A stretch of DNA of 64,000 bases from Chamaecyparis obtusa. Taxonomy: Eukaryota; Streptophyta; Pinopsida; Cupressales; Cupressaceae. The stretch is taken from contig BSBK01008844.1 of NCBI GenBank assembly GCA_027943335.1, positions 62,001-126,000 on the forward strand, written 5' to 3'. Shown one piece after another: positions 60,721 through 64,000 of this stretch. A program made the translations under genes and the position numbers. Position 1 is the stretch's first letter, and every line of letters starts with the position of its first letter. Below the pieces are notes generated by a model. It worked only from the letters and a program-made list of their open reading frames with translations, searched no databases and was not told the DNA's origin.

Positions 60721-62415
60721 ATTTTCTTCTTTCATTAACAAACACTGAACCAAAAACTATTACAAACCCTTGACTGAGAATAGGGCTCACCAAGTGAAGT
60801 TTTTGAATGCCTAACTCCCAATGCCTTTGAATGATCATGAAAAATCCTTTTATCTCAAGGATTGCAACAAGCACTGATGATCATTCAAAGCAACAATTTC
60901 AAAACTACCTAACTCAACAAAAACAATGAAAGCCAGACAAGATAGGCTCCAAGCGCAAGGCTAGTAAGATCAAAAATAATCATCAGATTCTACAATAGAT
61001 CCGACCCTGTACCAGCCCCAAGGACACAAAAATCATGCTGGAACAACCACCAGGACCTTCCTCATAAAATCTCACCCACAACCAAGCTGGAACGATCAAA
61101 AATGGTCTTGCAATATAGCTTCATTCGGTGCACTATTTCCAAACCCTGCAGAAACAATTTGAATTTGAAAAATAATGGATACAAGCTCCAGTTTAAAATG
61201 TGACTATAGATCCTTTTATTTCCTAGTAGATCAGGTGACTTACGTTAATCTTTACAATAGTCATGAAACCCTAAAAATTCCATGTCCACGCCAGCAGTCA
61301 ACACCAATGAAAAACATGCACGTCAGCTCCCTCTAATAAACAGGACCCACCCTCGTCAGCGCCTGAGAAAAAGAAAAATCAATGGCTGGTGCAAGATCTC
61401 ATGGCTCTAACAAATCCCATGAGAACTTATGCCAACTATAGATCCTCTGCAAATGTCAGGGCCCTCAAAACACATCGGCAACCAAGTCCTACTGACACAT
61501 CTTGAAATCATCAATGTCTTGACCAATTAGGAAAAAATAAGTCAGCACCATGTGGCACATCAAACCCACCATCGTCATCCTTTATCACATGGAAGATTAG
61601 ATAGCTGGCATATAATCTCAAGGGCTCCAAAGATTCCTTGAGATCATGTGCCCACCATAGATCTCGAATCTTCACAATGAGATACTAGGCCCGCCTGATA
61701 GAATGTCCAGCTCATGGTCACGTAGACCAATTAAAAAATGCCACCTGTGCCAACCTGGCAGTGGACCCGCTGCAATGAAAGGATATGTCACAAAGTAGAA
61801 TCAGTGGTTGGTGCATGTTCACAAGCCTCTGACAAATTTCATAAGAACATATGCCCACCATTAGATCAAGATGGTGTCAAAGCCGGGCCCAGGAAAGATT
61901 TAAGCCAAAACATTGGAAAGAATTAAAATGTTGGACTTAGGGAATATTAAAGCCAACTAACTTAAGGAAATAAATCAAAGGGGGTCCAACATCAAACCTT
62001 AGTCGTATGATCACATAGCATGAAAAAGGCTCACGCAATCATGCAAAAAAGTGGTCAAAAATTAGCGCATGTGCTTAAAGACTTTAGTGGCCTGAAAAAG
62101 TAACACAAAATTAGAACAGGGCTAGGGCACACTAGGGTTTTTTCATTATAATGGCTAGATTTTCAAAATTTTCACCTAGGGTTTAAACCAAAGACAAGGA
62201 AAAAGGATGCAGAGGCCAGGAAAAGGGGTATGCAGCCATGAAAATTTTTACCAGTGCTAATAGTGGCTCATACTCAGGGACGTGTATCTCCTGCAGATAC
62301 AACGAGAAGCCTAAATCTCCTGGAAGAGCAGACCAAACCAAAATTTTGACCCAAAAAGGCAAAACAAATGACTGAACAAGGGAAAACCTAAACTACTACT
62401 CATGGAAAAGATACT
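60721..62415 (-). repeat. 3' non-coding region or LTR of the gypsy element
   Basis: Lies downstream of the integrase on the minus strand. 61290-61890 holds about three imperfect copies of a 200-220-bp module (plus strand landmarks: GGCTGGTGCAAGATCTCATG at 61384, AGCTGGCATATAATCTCAAG at 61602, GGTTGGTGCATGTTCACAAG at 61806, each followed by a GGGCCC/AGGCCC-type end). The LTR boundary was not resolved. Confidence 0.5.
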
Positions 62416-64000
62416 TTAGGAGAAGTAAAACTTTAGGAATTGTCCATGAACAAGCAATTCCAAAGTACCACTAGTTAAATCATTGAGGACATAAGAATCT
62501 GTCCCCCATTTGCTTTCAATAAGATAAGGGCCCAACCAAATTGGATCAAATTTTCCATGCTTCCCCTTATCTTCCAACCTTGCATTCCACATCAGGACAA
62601 GGTCATCAATTTCAAAACTCCTTTGAGTAGCCCTTTTATCAAACAAGTTCTTACATTGTCTCTGCAATGCTTCATTTCTTTCATGTGCATCTCTCCTTAC
62701 CTCTTCCAACTGGATCAATTCATCCATTCTTACTCTCATCTCATCATTCAAATCTTCATCATATGCCTAGATAAACTTATACATCTACAATAGATTATTT
62801 TGAGGCAATCTAGCACTTATTCCATATACCAAATCAAATGGAGCACAACTTATGGCCTTCTTTATAGTTACCCTATCAGCCCATAATGCCCACCATAATT
62901 TTGACTCCTAGGCTTTCTTATTCTTGTCCAACACTCTCTTGAGAATCTTGATTAGACTTTTGTTACTGGACTCAACCTGGCCATTTCCTTTTGGATGATA
63001 TGGGGAAGAAAATGAAATGTGTATCCCATATTGCTGACAAAAATCACTAAATTCCTATGACCTAAAACACATTGCATTATCAACCACAATTACCTCTGGG
63101 CAACCAAACCTAGTAAGGATGTTCTGCATCATAAAATTTTCCACCACTTTGCTAGTAGCCTTTCTAGTGGGGATAGCTTCAACCCACTTGGTAAAATAGT
63201 CTATTGCCACTAGTATGTAAGAATGTCCACCACTAGATTTATTTGGAATCTCCCCAATAAAGTCAATACCCCACTTCTGGAAAGGAGCCTGAATTGCAAC
63301 AGGCCGGAGTGGCAAATTTCCATTAAATTTCAACTTACCAGCAAACCTCTGACATGCATCACACCTTCTTACAAACTGATGTGTATCTTTAAAAACTGTA
63401 GGCCACCAAAATCCAAACCTAAGGATCTTGTGAGCTATGGTCTTTGCCATATAGTGTCCTCCACAAACACCCTAGTGCATTTCCTTTAACAGAGCCTCAG
63501 ACCTCTCATGGTCTATGCACTTTATCAATACTCCTTCATTGCTTCTCCACCATAACTTACCATGTATAATGGCATACCTTGCAGATTGCAACTTGACAGT
63601 TCTCCTTCTATTTTCATCCATCTTAGGGGGGATGATCAATTTCTACAAGTAACCAATAACATCTTTATACCAGTCACAATAATCCATATCACAAATATAT
63701 AACCTTTTCTCTTATTCTAACACATTCACATGATTTGCAATTAAATTGCTTTGTGCCATTAATTTTGCAAGACCTAAGCCTCTTACCAACTTTTTAATCT
63801 AGATATCAATATTAAATTCTTGGATCCTATTGATCCATCTACATCTTTTCCCTAAAATTTCTTGTTGCACCAATATATCCTTAACTGTAGCGCTAGGAAC
63901 ATAAGCAACCACCTTAGCTCCTACAAGATAACATCTAAAAGCCTTGACTACTTTGACTAAGGCATAAGCCTATTTCTTAGTAATATCATATTTCAATTCT
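62416..64000 (-). pseudogene. Ty3/gypsy Pol: RNase H end and integrase
   Basis: Starts outside the window. At 63999-63780 the frame shows an RNase H/linker region (FRCYLVGAKVVAYVPSA, RWINRIQEFNIDI). The integrase zinc-binding part precedes and includes CDAC (about 63360). The catalytic core has D in WGIDFIGE (about 63265), D in VIVVDNAMCF (about 63080) and E in GNGQVESSNK (GAG at 62973-62971). The C-terminal domain (DLVLMWNARLEDKG..GKFDPIWLGPYLI) ends at 62416. Integrase is in one frame but with TAG stops after CFRS (63052), near KKA, LL and I before AYDED. It would have inserted cDNA copies; this copy is dead. Confidence 0.9.

Overview
This is a window of a large, AT-rich, repeat-dominated plant nuclear genome. 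Recognisable plant gene fragments with spliceosomal introns (CDC48, hypersensitive-induced reaction protein, c-Myc-binding protein, PLS-type PPR), plant CACTA, Ty3/gypsy and Copia-like elements, very long LTRs and advanced decay of nearly every reading frame suggest a gymnosperm such as a conifer; that is inference, not a species identification. No intact host gene, tRNA, rRNA or CRISPR array is visible. Nearly everything is mobile or satellite DNA, much of it nested.

Layout. 1-644: 3' exons of an unrecognised multi-exon gene. 1181-3757: a 358-bp satellite (about 7 copies). 4605-6615 (-): a decayed DDE-like transposase, copy A. 7085-11735: a TA microsatellite, then about 28 copies of a 160-bp satellite whose monomer is itself a long palindrome; about 6.5 monomers in the middle are inverted. 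12.09-12.98 kb: an unrecognised decayed reading frame. 15.39-17.57 kb: intron-containing fragments of three unrelated cellular genes, CDC48 (+), HIR (-) and MYCBP-like (-). 18.45-30.09 kb (-): a CACTA transposon with a TPase gene and a second gene that appears to join a SET (lysine methyltransferase-like) domain to a plant Transposase_24 domain. A 3,390-bp LTR retroelement (22612-26001, target duplication GGCTC) sits in the last TPase exon.

30.4-32.3 kb: a collapsed Ty3/gypsy element (Gag piece, chromodomain end, LTR-like tail). 34.1-34.7 kb: a PPR fragment. 35.6-39.14 kb (+): copy B of the DDE-like transposase, broken by a 1,512-bp solo LTR (37334-38845, target duplication GTTGC) and cut off at 39137 by a giant LTR element with an LTR of about 5.4 kb (39137-44545). 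That element has a PBS, a decayed Gag holding a 341-bp TRIM (47590-47930, target duplication CATAC), a PPT and the start of its second LTR (48409-50557). The second LTR is itself cut by a CACTA-type terminus at 50558. 50.6-58.3 kb: repeats without coding content, including a 243-bp tandem repeat and a partly rearranged duplication. 58.4-60.7 kb (-): a Copia-like LTR with upstream remnant. 60.7-64 kb (-): the 3' half of a Ty3/gypsy element (RNase H, integrase, 3' region), running off the window.

The most notable items are the SET domain inside a CACTA element, the palindromic satellite with its inverted block, the cluster of three captured gene fragments, the 5.4-kb LTR with a dense W-box cluster and a GC-rich island, and a complete miniature retrotransposon with intact target duplication. 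The nesting gives relative ages: copy B transposase before the giant LTR element; the giant element before both the TRIM and the CACTA terminus in its second LTR; the CACTA at 18-30 kb before the LTR element inside it.
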